From Candidatus Sedimenticola sp. (ex Thyasira tokunagai) (GTDB lineage Bacteria > Pseudomonadota > Gammaproteobacteria > Chromatiales > Chromatiaceae): a stretch of 64,000 nucleotides of DNA. Location: assembly GCA_037318855.1 (NCBI GenBank), contig CP134874.1, forward strand, positions 682,598 to 746,597, written 5' to 3'. Of this stretch, positions 18,613-28,105 are shown piece after piece (the first letter of the stretch is position 1; every line of letters starts with the position of its first letter). The translations under genes were made by a program, and so were the position numbers. The notes under the pieces are model-generated. The model searched no databases, was not told where the DNA came from, and worked only from the letters and a program-made list of their open reading frames with translations.

Positions 18613-18974
18613 CGTCTCTTTCAGGGTTGTCTATAATGGTAACGTTGGTGTTGTTACTTTTGCTTTCAGAAGGTCTGATTCTAGAGGAAAAGTGGGACAA
18701 ATGTCTTTTCAAAGTGTTGATTGCTTTCTGGAGGCGGATGATATTCGGATTATCAGCGGCTGGATCTGTGTATTCATTATGTGGATAGATTTCAGATTCT
18801 TAACATACGATGGTCAAAAAACACCTCGTTCCTGTTACGATTACAATTTCAGAATGGCAAATGATTGCATAACACCTGATCATCTCCTGAGAAATACGAG
18901 GTGCTTAATGGTGGGTGCAGTGGTCACTTTCGGGGCGAAGGTCTCAATTATAGATAGAGCGGGGGATGGGTCGT
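18613..18974. promoter_or_regulatory. Divergent intergenic region yggS / pilT
   Basis: About 360 bases between divergent genes, AT-richer than the surroundings, expected to hold both promoters. I see no convincing -35/-10 pair or sigma-54 -24/-12 site. A 98-codon open frame at 18692-18988 overlaps the pilT start and has no protein-like features, so it is not called. Confidence 0.4.
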
Positions 18975-20012
18975 ATGGATATTGCTGAGCTACTTGCTTT
19001 CAGTGTTAAGCACGATGCTTCAGATTTACACCTTTCGTCTGGGTTACCACCGATGATCCGTGTCGATGGTGATATTCGCAGGATCAACGTACCGGCGCTG
19101 GACCACAAGGTGGTACATGGGCTTGTCTACGATATTATGAACGACAAGCAGCGGAAGGATTATGAGGAGTTTCTTGAGACCGATTTCTCTTTCGAAATCC
19201 CGGGGCTGGCACGTTTCCGTGTCAATGCCTTTAATCAGGATCGAGGTGCTTCTGCAGTATTTCGCACCATCCCGTCAAAAGTACTTACCCTGGATGATTT
19301 AGGCTGTCCTGAGTCGTTCAAGGATATAGTCGATGTACCCAGGGGGTTGGTATTGGTCACCGGGCCGACGGGTTCCGGCAAATCCACCACCCTGGCGGCG
19401 ATGATGGATTACAAAAATGATAATGAATATGCCCATATTCTTACCATTGAGGATCCTATCGAGTTCGTTCATACCAGTAAGAAGTGTTTGATCAATCAGC
19501 GTGAAGTTCACCGTGATACTTTGGGTTTCGCCGAGGCTTTGCGGTCGGCCCTGCGTGAAGATCCGGATATCATTCTGGTGGGCGAGCTGCGTGACCTTGA
19601 GACAATCCGCCTGGCACTGACCGCAGCAGAAACGGGTCACTTGGTGTTTGGTACGCTGCATACAAGCTCCGCTGCAAAGACTATTGATCGTATTATTGAT
19701 GTGTTCCCGGCGGGTGAGAAGTCGATGGTTCGATCAATGCTGTCAGAATCTCTGCGTTCGGTAATCGCGCAGACCCTGTTGAAGAAGGTGGGAGGTGGCC
19801 GGACCGCAGCATGGGAGATTATGGTGGGAACCCCGGCGATCAGAAATCTGATTCGTGAGGACAAAGTTGCCCAGATGTACTCTGCTATCCAGACCGGCCA
19901 GGCCAACGCCATGCAGACCCTGGATCAACATCTTCAGGAGTTGGTCAAGAAGGGAGTAGTCAGTCGCCTGGATGCTCGTGCTAAGGCGATGAATAAGGAT
20001 ATTTTTGTCTGA
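18975..20012 (+). CDS. pilT: Type IV pilus retraction ATPase PilT
   Basis: A 345-residue hexameric ATPase that depolymerises type IV pili for twitching. Walker A GPTGSGKST (about 131-139), Asp box, Walker B (IILVGELRD), His box (TGHLVFGTLHTSSAAKTIDRIIDVFP) and the AIRNLIREDKVAQMYSAIQTG retraction motif near 285-305 are intact. The ATG at 18975 gives MDIAELLAFS, the family start; a GGGGG tract lies just upstream, and an ATG nine bases earlier is less likely. Followed 83 bases later by pilU. Confidence 0.97.
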   Translation: MDIAELLAFSVKHDASDLHLSSGLPPMIRVDGDIRRINVPALDHKVVHGLVYDIMNDKQRKDYEEFLETDFSFEIPGLARFRVNAFNQDRGASAVFRTIPSKVLTLDDLGCPESFKDIVDVPRGLVLVTGPTGSGKSTTLAAMMDYKNDNEYAHILTIEDPIEFVHTSKKCLINQREVHRDTLGFAEALRSALREDPDIILVGELRDLETIRLALTAAETGHLVFGTLHTSSAAKTIDRIIDVFPAGEKSMVRSMLSESLRSVIAQTLLKKVGGGRTAAWEIMVGTPAIRNLIREDKVAQMYSAIQTGQANAMQTLDQHLQELVKKGVVSRLDARAKAMNKDIFV

Positions 20013-20095
20013 TCTGATAACCAGCGCCGCTCCCGATATCTAGGAGTGGTTTAGTATAGTTATTCAGTGTATACCGATTACTGTTCAATGGAATT

Positions 20096-21223
20096 ATGGA
20101 AATGAGCGTGGATTTCAACGCAATCCTGAATCTGATGGTTCAGAAGAAGGCGTCAGATGTTTTTATAACCGTTGGGATACCTCCCAGTATCAAGATCAAT
20201 GGGCGCATCATGCCGGTTGCCAAAGCGGTTATTACAGACGATCAGGCGAGTGAGCTGGTATTGGGTTTGATGACTCCTGCTCAGCGGGAGGAGTTTGCCC
20301 AGAGCAAAGAGTGCAATTTCGCTATCTCGCGGAAGGGAGTGGGGCGGTTTCGCGTCAGTGCTTTCGTTCAGCGTGATTCGGTGGGTATGGTGCTACGGCG
20401 TATTGAGACCCGTATCCCCTCCATTGAGGAGCTGTTGTTACCGCCTGTGTTGAAAGATCTTGCCATGACCAAGCGCGGTCTGGTGATCTTTGTCGGCGCC
20501 ACAGGTACCGGTAAATCCACCTCGCTGGCGGCACTGCTGGGGTATCGGAATCGTAACAGCAGTGGTCATATCATAACCATCGAAGATCCGATTGAGTATG
20601 TTCACGCCCACCAGGGTTGTATTGTTACACAGCGAGAGGTGGGCATCGATACCGTCTCTTATGACGTCGCACTGAAAAACACTATGCGTCAGGCTCCGGA
20701 TGTCATTCTTATTGGTGAAATCCGCTCCCGTGAAACTATGGCCAATGCGATCACCTTTGCAGAGACGGGGCATCTCTGTCTTTCAACTCTCCATGCGAAC
20801 AATGCCAACCAGGCGCTGGATCGTATTATCAATTTCTTCCCTGAAGACCGGCGGCACCAAGTGTTTATGGATCTCTCTCTTAATCTGCGCGCGATCGTTG
20901 CCCAGCAGCTGATCCGGCGACCTGATGGCAAGAGCAGGCGACCGGCAGTGGAGGTGATGGTCAATACGCCTTTGGCCGCTGATCTTATTCGTAAGGGTAA
21001 GGTACATAAGCTTAAAGATCTGATGAAGCGCTCAACCGAGCAGGGGATGATGACTTTCGATCAGGCACTCTACAATCTCTACAAGGAGGGCGAGATCACT
21101 TACGACGATGCTGTACTACATGCAGACTCTGCTAATGAGGTGCGGTTGATGATTAAGCTTGGTGGGGGTGATGAGGAGCGCTTTACTGCACGCCTGGAGG
21201 CGGCCTCTTTCGTCGATCGCTGA
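20096..21223 (+). CDS. pilU: Type IV pilus retraction ATPase PilU
   Basis: A 375-residue PilT paralog that assists retraction as an accessory motor. Walker A GATGTGKST (about 135-143), Walker B VILIGEIRS and His box TGHLCLSTLHANNANQALDRIINFFP are present. A second ATG two codons in is an alternative start. The stop codon TGA at 21221-21223 overlaps the first bases of a structured repeat (from 21218, CGCTGA), so the last two or three residues (DR) may have been set by that insertion. Confidence 0.95.
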   Translation: MEMSVDFNAILNLMVQKKASDVFITVGIPPSIKINGRIMPVAKAVITDDQASELVLGLMTPAQREEFAQSKECNFAISRKGVGRFRVSAFVQRDSVGMVLRRIETRIPSIEELLLPPVLKDLAMTKRGLVIFVGATGTGKSTSLAALLGYRNRNSSGHIITIEDPIEYVHAHQGCIVTQREVGIDTVSYDVALKNTMRQAPDVILIGEIRSRETMANAITFAETGHLCLSTLHANNANQALDRIINFFPEDRRHQVFMDLSLNLRAIVAQQLIRRPDGKSRRPAVEVMVNTPLAADLIRKGKVHKLKDLMKRSTEQGMMTFDQALYNLYKEGEITYDDAVLHADSANEVRLMIKLGGGDEERFTARLEAASFVDR

Positions 21224-21503
21224 CCGCCAAGGAAGGCTGAAAGCCGAGGCGGTTAGTCCCCGGTAGTCGCGAGGCGATACTGGATGCCCGGCGTGCGCAT
21301 AGCGCCAGAGGGAATCCAAAGATCGCATACGAACGCGACGTCAAGTCATCTCGGGAGTCAGCGACGAAGCAGTAACGAGCTTGCGATGTTATTGCGTAGT
21401 GCTGGAGACCGGGACGGCCGGGGCAATAATAGGCTGTCGAAGATTGAGTGCAAAAGGGGGACTCGGATGTCCCGTTTTGCATCACGAAATCGAAGACTCG
21501 CTT
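21218..21503 (+). mobile_element. Structured repeat, copy A
   Basis: One of three related about 280-300 bp non-coding elements (others at 54677 and 62674). Predicted stems from 5' to 3': CCGCC/GGCGG enclosing GGCT-gaa-AGCC; GCAGTAAC/GTTATTGC around gagcttgcgat; GACGGCC/GGCTGTC around a GGGGCA.TAATA loop; and a 3' hairpin with gggGAC-tcggat-GTCcc inside GCAAAA/TTTTGC arms. All these pairings recur in copies B and C with different bases, as in a conserved RNA. The element starts CGCTG and ends CGCTT. No open frame. Confidence 0.75.
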
Positions 21504-21574
21504 ACAAGAGGAGTTCTAGGAGTCTGTCGGGAACACGGCTATCGTGTTCCCGAGGTTGCTCCTGGGGCTAAATT
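21504..21574. terminator. Hairpin between copy A and pyrK
   Basis: Contains the inverted repeat gggaacacg-gctat-cgtgttccc (21529-21551), followed by gaggttgctcctgg. It may act as a terminator between the convergent pilU and pyrK genes, although no clear T-run follows on either strand. Confidence 0.45.
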
Positions 21575-22465
21575 TCAGGCGGCGCTGCTGGGAAATACCG
21601 TAGTAGCGTCAAACACCGGACCATCAACGCAGACCCGTTTCATTGCCGTGCCGGCAGGCGTATCCACCTCAACGACACAACCGGCACAGCCGCCCACCCC
21701 ACAGGCCATGAACTCCTCCAGAGAGACCTGGCAGGGAAGGTCATATTCCGCCGCCAGGGCGGCTACCGCTTCCAGCATTGGATGGGGACCGCAGGAGAAT
21801 ATCTCCACCTGCTGCAGACTCTCCCGGTCCAGGGCATCCAGCCAGAGGCGGGCCAGGTCGGTTACATAGCCTTGATGGCAGTGATCAAAGCCCTGGAGGC
21901 TGGCCAGGCGACTGGGAATGCCCCATCCATCCAGCAGCGGCACTGCGGCTGAGACATTGCCGGTGATACCGGGCACCGGGATCTCTGAAGTTGTCGCTTG
22001 GAAGGGGAATGGCACTTCGGAGCCAAGAATTGCCATCGGCCGGTATGCCGGGTTGTCGGCCAGCGCCTCGGCGAGGAAAATCATAGGCGGCATACCGACA
22101 CCGCCACCGATCAGCAGAGGGCGGCTACGTTCCTGGTGCACCAGAAACGGTGTACCGATAGGGCCCATAACACTGATTTTCTCTCCCTGTTTTCGCTCCG
22201 ACAACAAACGGGTTCCTTCTCCAACAGCCTTATAAAGAAGTTCCACCCAGCCGGATGAGGGGGAGACGCGCATGATCGAAATTGGTCGCCGCAATGGTCT
22301 GCTGGGGGTGCACTGAACGTGGACGAAGCTTCCCGGTTTGGCCGCTGATGCACACTCAGGTGCCTGCAGTCTGAGGATATGTTGTTCGCCGTCAAAGGCG
22401 TCATGGGAGAGGATCTCGGCATCTTCCAGGAAAATAGTATCGCGGTGGCTCTTGTCAGTACTCAT
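21575..22465 (-). CDS. pyrK: Dihydroorotate dehydrogenase electron-transfer subunit (PyrK-like)
   Basis: A 296-residue ferredoxin-reductase-fold protein with an FAD domain (RPLRRPISIMRVSP near 52-65), NAD domain (LLIGGGVGMPPMIFLAEAL near 116-134) and a 2Fe-2S motif with cysteines in CGVGGCAGCVVE plus a fourth in RVCVDGP (about 250-280). PyrK links class 1B dihydroorotate dehydrogenase to NAD+. No pyrD is adjacent, and gammaproteobacteria usually use the quinone-linked class 2 enzyme, so its partner is unclear. It overlaps pyrC' by one base. Related oxidoreductase subunits are an alternative reading. Confidence 0.8.
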   Translation of the reverse strand: MSTDKSHRDTIFLEDAEILSHDAFDGEQHILRLQAPECASAAKPGSFVHVQCTPSRPLRRPISIMRVSPSSGWVELLYKAVGEGTRLLSERKQGEKISVMGPIGTPFLVHQERSRPLLIGGGVGMPPMIFLAEALADNPAYRPMAILGSEVPFPFQATTSEIPVPGITGNVSAAVPLLDGWGIPSRLASLQGFDHCHQGYVTDLARLWLDALDRESLQQVEIFSCGPHPMLEAVAALAAEYDLPCQVSLEEFMACGVGGCAGCVVEVDTPAGTAMKRVCVDGPVFDATTVFPSSAA

Positions 22466-23751
22466 TAGTTGTTGTCTCGCTTATAGACGATCTTGCCTTC
22501 AAACAGGGTGTGGGTCACCCGGCCGGTAAACTCCCAGCCGAGGAAAGGGGTGTTGGTACCATTGCTGGCCATAGTCTCCTCAGTGAGTATCCAGTTTTTC
22601 TCCGGATCAAAGATGCAGATATCAGCAGTGCGCCCGGGGTCAAGCCGACCATACGGTAGACCAAGTATGTCCGCCGGTCCACAAGTGACCCTGGCAATGG
22701 CCTCAGTTAGTGACAGCACTCGCTCATGCACCAGCTTAAGTGTTAGGGGAAGTAGTGTATCAAGAGCGGAAAGGCCCGTGGCGGTTGCTGGGAACGGGGC
22801 CGCCTTGGCATCAGCTTCATGGGGCTGATGGTCGGAACAGATGGCACCTATCACTCCTCGGGCGACAGCATCCCGCAGTGTATTGCGATCGGTCAGGCTG
22901 CGTAGTGGTGGGCTTAGGTGGCAGTTGCTGTCAAATCCCTCAATATCCATCTCTGTCAGGTGCAGCTGGTGGGCGGCAATATCACAGGTCACCGGAATGC
23001 GCTGCTGTTGTGCCTGCTCGATCATCTGGGCGGCACTGCCGCAGGAGAGGGTCTGGAAATGAATCTTACTACCGGTTTGGGTTGCCAATGCCAGATCTCG
23101 GGCAACGGCCACCGTTTCTGCCGCTTCCGGTATTGGCGGCAGTCCCAGGCGGGTACCGACCGGCCCCTCATGGGCGCAGCCGCCATCTTTGAGATCCTGG
23201 TCTTCGGGACGTAGCAGGGTAGTGATGCCAAAAGTCGCGGCATACTCCAGGGCGCGACGTTCAACCAGTGTATTTGCCAAGGGTATATCAGCGTTGCTGA
23301 GGCCGATGCAACCGGCCTGCTGCAGTGCCGCCATCTCACTCAGCTGTTTGCCTCCAAGTGCCTGGGTCAATGCCCCGACTGAGAGGACTCTGGCGTTACC
23401 CGCCTGCTTGGCACGCCGGCGGATCAATGCGACCACGGCCGGTGTGTCGATCACCGGATGGGTGTCCGGTGTGCAGCAGAGAGTGGTTATACCACTCCTG
23501 GCTGCGGCTCGAGTCTCGCCGGCGATGGTTGCCTTATGCTCCTCCCCCGGTTCTCTCAGATGAGTGCGCAGGTCTACCAGGCCGGGACATATGATCTGGT
23601 CAGCGGCATCAATGACCCAGTCGGGTGAAAAGCCCTCTGGCGCTGTGCCGACAGCACTGATAATGCCATCCTCAATGTAGAGGTCGAATTCACCATCGAT
23701 ACCGTTGGCCGGATCGATCAGGCGCCCGTTGGTGATCTGCACTCTACTCAT
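22465..23751 (-). CDS. pyrC': Inactive dihydroorotase-like protein PyrC' (aspartate transcarbamoylase partner)
   Basis: A 428-residue dihydroorotase homolog, immediately downstream of and overlapping pyrB. Active dihydroorotases have a D-x-H-x-H-L-R metal site; here it is [10 protein letters not shown], with the first His replaced by Arg. The usual HCED is LRPEDQD, and the metal His of the IHxxHVST region is Thr (IHFQTLSCG). The DHxPH segment remains (SDHQPH). This pattern matches PyrC' of Pseudomonas, a non-catalytic protein needed to assemble the aspartate transcarbamoylase holoenzyme (family knowledge). An active PyrC should be encoded elsewhere. Confidence 0.85.
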   Translation of the reverse strand: MSRVQITNGRLIDPANGIDGEFDLYIEDGIISAVGTAPEGFSPDWVIDAADQIICPGLVDLRTHLREPGEEHKATIAGETRAAARSGITTLCCTPDTHPVIDTPAVVALIRRRAKQAGNARVLSVGALTQALGGKQLSEMAALQQAGCIGLSNADIPLANTLVERRALEYAATFGITTLLRPEDQDLKDGGCAHEGPVGTRLGLPPIPEAAETVAVARDLALATQTGSKIHFQTLSCGSAAQMIEQAQQQRIPVTCDIAAHQLHLTEMDIEGFDSNCHLSPPLRSLTDRNTLRDAVARGVIGAICSDHQPHEADAKAAPFPATATGLSALDTLLPLTLKLVHERVLSLTEAIARVTCGPADILGLPYGRLDPGRTADICIFDPEKNWILTEETMASNGTNTPFLGWEFTGRVTHTLFEGKIVYKRDNN

Positions 23752-24716
23752 ACCGTCGCCCCCGGATTGGCCTGGGAGGCCATAGCCATGGACATCACCG
23801 CCATGCGCACAGCGATGCCGTATCCCACCTGCTGAAGGATGACTGAATGTGGACCATCTGCCACCTGTGAGTCCATCTCTACGCCTCGGTTGATGGGACC
23901 CGGATGCATGATAATGACATCCTTTTTTGCTCCCTGCAGCCGCTTTTTTGTCAGTCCGAAGAGCTGAAAGTACTCATGCTCACTCGGTAGCAGGGCGCCT
24001 CTCATCCGCTCTGTCTGCAGCCGCAACACGATGATGACATCGACGCCCCGGATCCCCTCCTCCAGGTCGTGGTAAATGTGCACCCCGAGTGAGCGGGTGT
24101 CTGCGGGCAGTAGGGTGTGGGGGGCGATGACCCGGACTTCCGATGTACCCAGGGTGTTGAGTGCCAGAATTTGTGAACGTGCCACCCGAGAGTGGAGTAT
24201 GTCGCCGACAATGGCAACACGAAGGCCGGTAAACTCCCCCTTGTGGCGGCGGATAGTCAACATATCGAGCATCGCCTGTGTCGGGTGGGCGTGTCTTCCA
24301 TCGCCGGCATTGATAACCGCTACTTTAGGAGCAGCATGGGTCGCAAAGAAGTGGGCCGCACCGCTGTCGGTATGGCGGATGACAAACATATCGATGTGCA
24401 TCGCCTCCAGGTTGCGCAAAGTATCGATCAGGCTCTCACCCTTGGATGCCGATGAGGTGGCGATGTTGAGGTTGATAACGTCTGCGGAGAGGCGTTTAGC
24501 TGCCAGCTCAAAGGTGGTGCGGGTGCGGGTGCTATTCTCAAAAAAGAGATTGCAGATGGTTTTTCCACGCAGTAGCGTGACCTTCTGCTCCGTTACTCCG
24601 GCAAAAGAGTCGGCGGTATCCAGTATCTCTGTCAGTATCTCCTGTTTCAGGCCGTCGATGGTAAGGAAATGCTTCAGTTTTCCCTGTGAGTTGAGCTGAA
24701 TATTCTGCCTTTTCAT
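23748..24716 (-). CDS. pyrB: Aspartate carbamoyltransferase catalytic subunit
   Basis: A 322-residue enzyme joining carbamoyl phosphate and aspartate, the first committed pyrimidine step. The carbamoyl-phosphate site [19 protein letters not shown] (about 53-71), [12 protein letters not shown] (about 142-153) and the late [12 protein letters not shown] motif are intact. It overlaps yqgF upstream and pyrC' downstream by four bases each. In Pseudomonas pyrR precedes pyrB; here it is absent and yqgF directly adjoins. Confidence 0.96.
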   Translation of the reverse strand: MKRQNIQLNSQGKLKHFLTIDGLKQEILTEILDTADSFAGVTEQKVTLLRGKTICNLFFENSTRTRTTFELAAKRLSADVINLNIATSSASKGESLIDTLRNLEAMHIDMFVIRHTDSGAAHFFATHAAPKVAVINAGDGRHAHPTQAMLDMLTIRRHKGEFTGLRVAIVGDILHSRVARSQILALNTLGTSEVRVIAPHTLLPADTRSLGVHIYHDLEEGIRGVDVIIVLRLQTERMRGALLPSEHEYFQLFGLTKKRLQGAKKDVIIMHPGPINRGVEMDSQVADGPHSVILQQVGYGIAVRMAVMSMAMASQANPGATV

Positions 24717-25123
24717 GCCGCTCCCCCAGGGCTCCTCAGCCAGGTTTCCAGTATCAGTTTAGCCGCCACGGCATCCAGTTCATCTCTGTTCTTTGGCTGT
24801 TTGCCAAAGTGTCGTCGTGCTTCCATCGAGGTGAGGCGTTCATCAGCCATATGCACCGGCAGCCGGTAGCGCCCTTCAAGCTGGCGGGCAAAGCGGCGTG
24901 CTTTGTCGGCTACCTGGGCATCGCTGTCATCCAAATCCAGTGGCAGCCCTACCACCAGCGCCTGCGGCTTCCACTCCTCAATCAACCGACTGATGCCTTC
25001 CCAGTCGGGTTTCTGGTTGACTGCCCGCAGGGTGGTTAATGGGGTTGCTGACGACGTCACCGTTTGGCCTACGGCGATGCCGATCTTGGCTGTGCCGTAG
25101 TCGAATCCCAGTAGACAACTCAC
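24713..25123 (-). CDS. yqgF: Pre-16S rRNA nuclease YqgF (RuvX)
   Basis: A 136-residue RNase-H-fold protein that trims the 5' end of 16S rRNA precursor. Conserved [15 protein letters not shown] (about 6-20), [13 protein letters not shown] (about 96-108) and [16 protein letters not shown] are seen. The start is a GTG at 25123 directly joined to a MITE end (CTAGGG from 25123); the element appears to supply a GAGG Shine-Dalgarno seven bases upstream. YqgF next to yqgE is a widely conserved pair, here separated by 161 bases of inserted element. Confidence 0.93.
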   Translation of the reverse strand: MSCLLGFDYGTAKIGIAVGQTVTSSATPLTTLRAVNQKPDWEGISRLIEEWKPQALVVGLPLDLDDSDAQVADKARRFARQLEGRYRLPVHMADERLTSMEARRHFGKQPKNRDELDAVAAKLILETWLRSPGGAA

Positions 25124-25288
25124 TAGGGAGCCTCTGAATAAGTCTGGTTCGATTTAGGCTGAGATGAAATTGTTCCAATTTGTTTCGAAGTGAGCGGTAA
25201 TAGCCACTCTATTGCCGCAATCTTCGGAGCAAATTGGGGCAGTTTTAGCCGGCGTAAAGCAATCATGACTTATTCAGAGGTTCCCTAG
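25123..25288. mobile_element. MITE-like element between yqgF and yqgE
   Basis: A 166-bp element with 22-bp terminal inverted repeats differing at one base: ctagggagcctctgaataag... on the left and its mirror gacttattcagaggttccct...ag on the right. Its left CTAG overlaps the yqgF GTG start and its right CTAG supplies the TAG stop of yqgE, so it fills the whole spacer of a conserved gene pair. No coding capacity. CTAG/TA at both ends suggests a TA or CTAG target. Confidence 0.88.
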
Positions 25289-25848
25289 GCGTGACCTGCG
25301 TCACCGGAGAGGAGGTTGATATCGACACCCAGCGCGAGGGCGGCGGCCTGCCAGCGATGGTCACTGGGCAGGTCAAAGATGATCTGTTCTTCTGCGGGGC
25401 CATTGAGCCAGCTATTTGACCTGAGCTCCTCTTCCAGTTGACCCTCCGCCCAGCCCGCATAGCCGAGCGCTATGAGACTTTTCTCCGGCCCTTGTCCGTG
25501 AGCTATTGCCTCCAGAATATCACGCGATGTGGTGATACTGGTGGCAGCAGTGATCGGCAGGGTTGAGTCCCACTCACTGTCGTTTGTGTGCAGTACAAAA
25601 CCCCGCTCGTTCTGTACCGGCCCACCGGTGTATATGATCTGGTCTATGTCTTGGGCGCTGTCGGCAGGGATATCGAGTTGATCGAGGATATCACCGAGAC
25701 GTAGTCCTGACGGGCGGTTAATGATGATTCCCATGGCACCCTGGTTATCGTGTTCACAGACATAAGTGACCGTGTGACGGAAATTCTCATCATTCAGGCC
25801 GGGCATAGCGATAAGCAGATGGTTGGTGAGGTCGATGCTGTTGTTCAT
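25285..25848 (-). CDS. yqgE: UPF0301 (YqgE/AlgH) protein
   Basis: A 187-residue YqgE family protein, starting MNNSIDLTNHLLIAMPGLNDENFRHTVTYVCEHDNQGAMGIIINRP, the family signature. Function unknown; it is co-inherited with yqgF. The frame extends upstream but only into a MITE, so the ATG at 25848 is chosen. Its upstream region is entirely the element at 25853-26123, and its stop TAG comes from the element at 25123-25288, so the gene is boxed in by two insertions. Confidence 0.93.
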   Translation of the reverse strand: MNNSIDLTNHLLIAMPGLNDENFRHTVTYVCEHDNQGAMGIIINRPSGLRLGDILDQLDIPADSAQDIDQIIYTGGPVQNERGFVLHTNDSEWDSTLPITAATSITTSRDILEAIAHGQGPEKSLIALGYAGWAEGQLEEELRSNSWLNGPAEEQIIFDLPSDHRWQAAALALGVDINLLSGDAGHA

Positions 25849-25852
25849 ACGG

Positions 25853-26123
25853 CTAGGGCCTGTTAACACTAAATGAATCATGCCTGTTGCCCCTGAAAAA
25901 GTGCCAATCAAGGCGCGAGGCGCGTAGTTTGGTCGCTCCAAATAAGCAACGAGCAACGATGAGTAGCGCTTTCTCAGGGGCAACCCGAAGGGCTGGGGTC
26001 ATTTTTCCGCTCAGCTGCGTTATCAGTCGTTTATGTATGTTCAATACACGGCACTCCTTCTGCCTTGCTGAGCGGAAAAATGGCCTCAGCAGACAAGATT
26101 CAATTAGTGTTAACAGGCCCTAG
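25853..26123. mobile_element. MITE-like element between yqgE and tonB
   Basis: A 271-bp element with perfect 20-bp terminal inverted repeats, ctagggcctgttaacactaa at 25853-25872 and its complement at 26104-26123, extendable to 27 bp with one mismatch. A second internal inverted pair (gtcatttttccgctcagc near 25998 and gctgagcggaaaaatggc near 26068) gives a long hairpin. No transposase gene. The ends resemble termini of IS5-family elements (GGGCCTGTT-type, CTAG/TA target), which is inference. Confidence 0.9.
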
Positions 26124-26157
26124 TATCCGGCTCCAGCGGGGTGATCGCAACCCTACT

Positions 26158-27108
26158 CTATTTTGCAAAGAGCCGGTTACTTTTAAGAAACTGCCAGGTA
26201 CGAGTGATGACGATGATCTCTGTCTCCTCCCTGATCTCGGCAGGGAAGGGCGCGAACGGGGCGGACTGCTTGACGATACGTATTGCTGCGTCATCCAGTA
26301 GTTTATGCCCGGAAGATCTTCTGACCGCAATCTCACTGACATCGCCTCCCTGGCGGATCGAGACCTCCAGAACAAGGTTGCCATAAAGTTTTTTTCGTCT
26401 CGCTTCATCCGGGTAGTTGAGATTGCCGACACTTTCAACCTTGCGTCGCCAACTATCCAGGTAGCTGGCGTACTTGTGCTCTTTAGTGCTGGCGCTGATG
26501 AATTTTTTTCTAGGGCGCTTTGCATACGCTCTCTCCTTGCGTGCAATCTCAGCCGTGAGTCGTGCGATTTCCGGATTTGCGCTGGCCAGTAATTGGGCGG
26601 CGGTCACTCTCTTCTTGAGAGGCTTTTTTGGTGGTGTTTTTGGCTTGGTGACCACTCTCTTTTTTGCCGGGCTTTTTTGGCTAAGTACCTTTTTCACCTT
26701 TTTTGGCGGAATTGGAGCAGGTTGCTTAACCGGACGATTCTGCGGTGCAGGGATCTGTTTTGGGGCGGGTTTGGGTGAAGGGGCAACCGTTGTTGGCCGT
26801 GCCTTCTTCTCCTGGTTTCCGCCGCCTGCATGAGTGATCTGTGCCAAGTAATCAGCCTTTTTAGGAGCCTCTGTCTTCTTTGGCTGTTGTAGCACCATGA
26901 TCTCCAGGGTGCGGTCTGGGTTGGCTGGTCGCTTCGGCTCATCCAGGCTGAAGCTGATACCGAGGATAACCACTGCATGCAACGCTACGGCGACAAATAG
27001 GGTCAGGCCAAATCTATCAACAGGGGTGACGGTTGTACTGCCGTTCATCCGCTCTGCTCTGAGACGAAAAATATTTTTTTCAGGCAATGCTTCAGTGATG
27101 TGCTGCAT
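26158..27108 (-). CDS. tonB: TonB energy-transducing protein
   Basis: A 316-residue TonB: N-terminal membrane anchor (LTLFVAVALHAVVILGISFSL, about 30-50), Pro/Lys-rich periplasmic spacer (about 95-185), and a C-terminal domain with YLDSWRRKVESVGNLNYPDEARRKKLYGNLVLEVSIRQGG typical of TonB. It transmits proton-motive energy from ExbBD to outer-membrane receptors. The first 20 residues before MNGSTT may not be translated. TonB between gshB and yqgE is the Pseudomonas order. Confidence 0.92.
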   Translation of the reverse strand: MQHITEALPEKNIFRLRAERMNGSTTVTPVDRFGLTLFVAVALHAVVILGISFSLDEPKRPANPDRTLEIMVLQQPKKTEAPKKADYLAQITHAGGGNQEKKARPTTVAPSPKPAPKQIPAPQNRPVKQPAPIPPKKVKKVLSQKSPAKKRVVTKPKTPPKKPLKKRVTAAQLLASANPEIARLTAEIARKERAYAKRPRKKFISASTKEHKYASYLDSWRRKVESVGNLNYPDEARRKKLYGNLVLEVSIRQGGDVSEIAVRRSSGHKLLDDAAIRIVKQSAPFAPFPAEIREETEIIVITRTWQFLKSNRLFAK

Positions 27109-27151
27109 CCCGACTCATCACCTGGAGGCTGTATTAGAGGCGGTAACCCTG

Positions 27152-28105
27152 TCATTTCAGCTTTAGCTCGATGCTATCCATCAGGTCCGCGCTGATATTG
27201 AGATGGTAGAGGCTGTCAAGCTCCCGGATACAGGTGGGACTGGTGACATTGATCTCTGTCAGGTAGTCACCAATAACGTCAAGCCCAGCAAAGAGTATGC
27301 CTCGTTCTTTCAGAGCAGGGCCTATCTCTTGGGCGATCCACAGGTCCCGTTGTGATAATGCAACCCCTTCTCCCCGCCCGCCGACGGCCAGGTTGCCACG
27401 GGTCTCCCCCTCTTTTGGAATACGTGCCAAGGCATAAGGAACAGGTTCGCCATCGACCATAAGGATGCGTTTATCGCCGGCACTGATCTCAGGAACAAAT
27501 TTTTGTGCCATGGCATATTTGGTGCCGTTGTCAGTCAGTGTCTCAATGATGACATTACGGTTGGCATCATCGGTACGGAGACGGAAAATTGAAGTGCCGC
27601 CCATTCCACCCAGAGGTTTGAGAATGATGTCATTGTGCTGTTCGAGAAAGGCGCTGAGGCGCTGGTGTTGGCTGCTCACAAGTGTCGGGGTGCAGCATTG
27701 GGGAAACCAGGCGGTAAACAGCTTCTCATTGCAGTCCCTCAGGCTTGCCGGCCGGTTTACTATCAGTGTCCCCTGGGCTTCCGCCCTCTCCAGAATATAG
27801 GTGGTATAGATATACTCCATATCGAAAGGGGGGTCTTTGCGCATCAGGATGACATGGAGCTGTTCGAGTGCGGTCACCTTTTCAGGTTTCAAGCTGAACC
27901 AGCTGCCGGCACTGTCTGCTACTTCCAGTTCACGCATAACGGCGAATGGGGTCTCGTCGCTTAGAAACAGGTCTGCCTGTTCCATGTAGTGCAGCTCCCA
28001 GCCTCGCCGCTGGGCTTCGAGAAGCATGGCGAAGGTGCTGTCTTTTTTTCTGTTGATGGAGCCGATAGGATCCATCACTACACCAAGTCTGATAGTCATG
28101 GACAT
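27152..28105 (-). CDS. gshB: Glutathione synthetase
   Basis: A 317-residue ATP-grasp enzyme adding glycine to gamma-glutamylcysteine. MDPIGSINRKKDSTFAMLLEAQRRG near the N-terminus, ILKPLGGMGGTSIFRL (about 145-160) for ATP, and the C-terminal GLDVIGDYLTEINVTSPTCIRELD (about 273-296) are family signatures. A second ATG two codons in is an alternative start. Divergent from the pilG-chpA block. Confidence 0.97.
   Translation of the reverse strand: MSMTIRLGVVMDPIGSINRKKDSTFAMLLEAQRRGWELHYMEQADLFLSDETPFAVMRELEVADSAGSWFSLKPEKVTALEQLHVILMRKDPPFDMEYIYTTYILERAEAQGTLIVNRPASLRDCNEKLFTAWFPQCCTPTLVSSQHQRLSAFLEQHNDIILKPLGGMGGTSIFRLRTDDANRNVIIETLTDNGTKYAMAQKFVPEISAGDKRILMVDGEPVPYALARIPKEGETRGNLAVGGRGEGVALSQRDLWIAQEIGPALKERGILFAGLDVIGDYLTEINVTSPTCIRELDSLYHLNISADLMDSIELKLK

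Noticed and set aside
18692..18988. 98-codon frame ahead of pilT
   Set aside because: Overlaps the pilT start, no ribosome site, no domain, and amino-acid composition unlike a protein.
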